Shown: piece by piece, positions 53,249 to 53,353 of the stretch
Layout: every line of letters begins with the position of its first letter
Numbering within the stretch: the stretch's first letter is position 1
DNA from: Planctomycetia bacterium
GTDB lineage: Bacteria > Planctomycetota > Planctomycetia > Pirellulales > Thermoguttaceae
Assembly: GCA_030527015.1 (NCBI GenBank)
Contig: JAUNBR010000018.1
Span: 1 to 53,353 of the forward strand
Direction: 5' to 3'
DNA: 53,353 bases
Position numbers and translations under genes: made by a program
Notes under the pieces: generated by a model
What the model was told of the DNA's origin: nothing
Seen by the model: only the letters and a program-made list of their open reading frames with translations
Databases searched by the model: none

Positions 53249-53353
53249 AAAATCAGAGAAATCTTCATGAAAAAATAAAAAAACCGGGGGTTAAAATCAG
53301 AGAAAACCTTATGAAGAAACAAAAAATCTGGGGCTAAAATCAGAGAAAACTTC
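53249..53353. repeat. Tandem repeat, 43-44 bp period, running off the window
   Basis: AATCAGAGAA recurs at 53251, 53295 and 53338. The unit continues with a purine-rich ATGAA-AAA-AAA tract and a G-rich CCGGGGG or CTGGGG block. No gene is seen in it. Confidence 0.75.

Noticed and set aside
1..53353. Insertion sequence, integrase, phage or toxin-antitoxin genes
   Set aside because: No open frame with transposase, recombinase or toxin motifs was found on either strand.

Overview
The window looks like a chromosome segment of a member of the Planctomycetota, perhaps a lower-GC gut or host-associated lineage. The evidence is the gene content. There are two giant surface proteins with an N-terminal LEPR-XLL motif and dockerin-type repeats. 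There is also a membrane Ser/Thr kinase fused to WD40 repeats, a double DUF1080 protein, a BBP2/OmpL-like porin with a Cys-rich N-terminal region, and several secreted Pro/Ser/Tyr-rich proteins. No rRNA, tRNA, CRISPR array, transposase or phage gene was seen. The assignment rests on family knowledge, not on a database search.

Layout. 1-7 kb, plus strand: an ApbE-type flavin transferase, a PMCA-type calcium ATPase with an unusual insertion, and a fused CobA-HemD enzyme. 7-17 kb, minus strand: a 934-residue Cys-rich secreted protein, a LarA/DUF2088-like protein with His/Cys-rich insertions, a short-chain dehydrogenase, a membrane-anchored cupin, an RNA 2',3'-cyclic phosphodiesterase (ThpR) and a double DUF1080 protein. 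18-20 kb, plus strand: a tail-anchored zinc-ribbon protein and a small secreted protein. 20-26 kb, minus strand: a kinase-WD40 gene of about 1,880 codons, split by a one-base frameshift and containing a large internal duplication. 26-30 kb, plus strand: a metallophosphoesterase, a secreted coiled-coil protein and a GNAT acetyltransferase. 30-50 kb, minus strand: the two giant proteins (3,547 and 2,983 residues). 50.8-52.7 kb, plus strand: the porin.

The most striking signal is between the genes. A family of roughly 105-bp imperfect palindromes occupies many of the intergenic gaps, in both orientations, with about 24 near-complete copies and at least 12 remnants. Each copy starts TATACCCGAT and ends CCAGTATA. 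It has 26-bp imperfect terminal inverted repeats (21/26 matching in a by-eye consensus) and an inner hairpin. Some copies carry an extra CTGTC-CGCC-GACAG hairpin. This looks like a MITE family, similar in design (not in sequence) to neisserial Correia elements or enterobacterial ERIC. No mobilising transposase lies in the window.

How the genes work together. Most neighbours look like independent transcription units separated by repeats or terminators. The clearest functional theme is the cell surface. The two adjacent giant proteins share a cohesin-like plus dockerin cassette, and the porin and several secreted low-complexity proteins probably belong to the same envelope.
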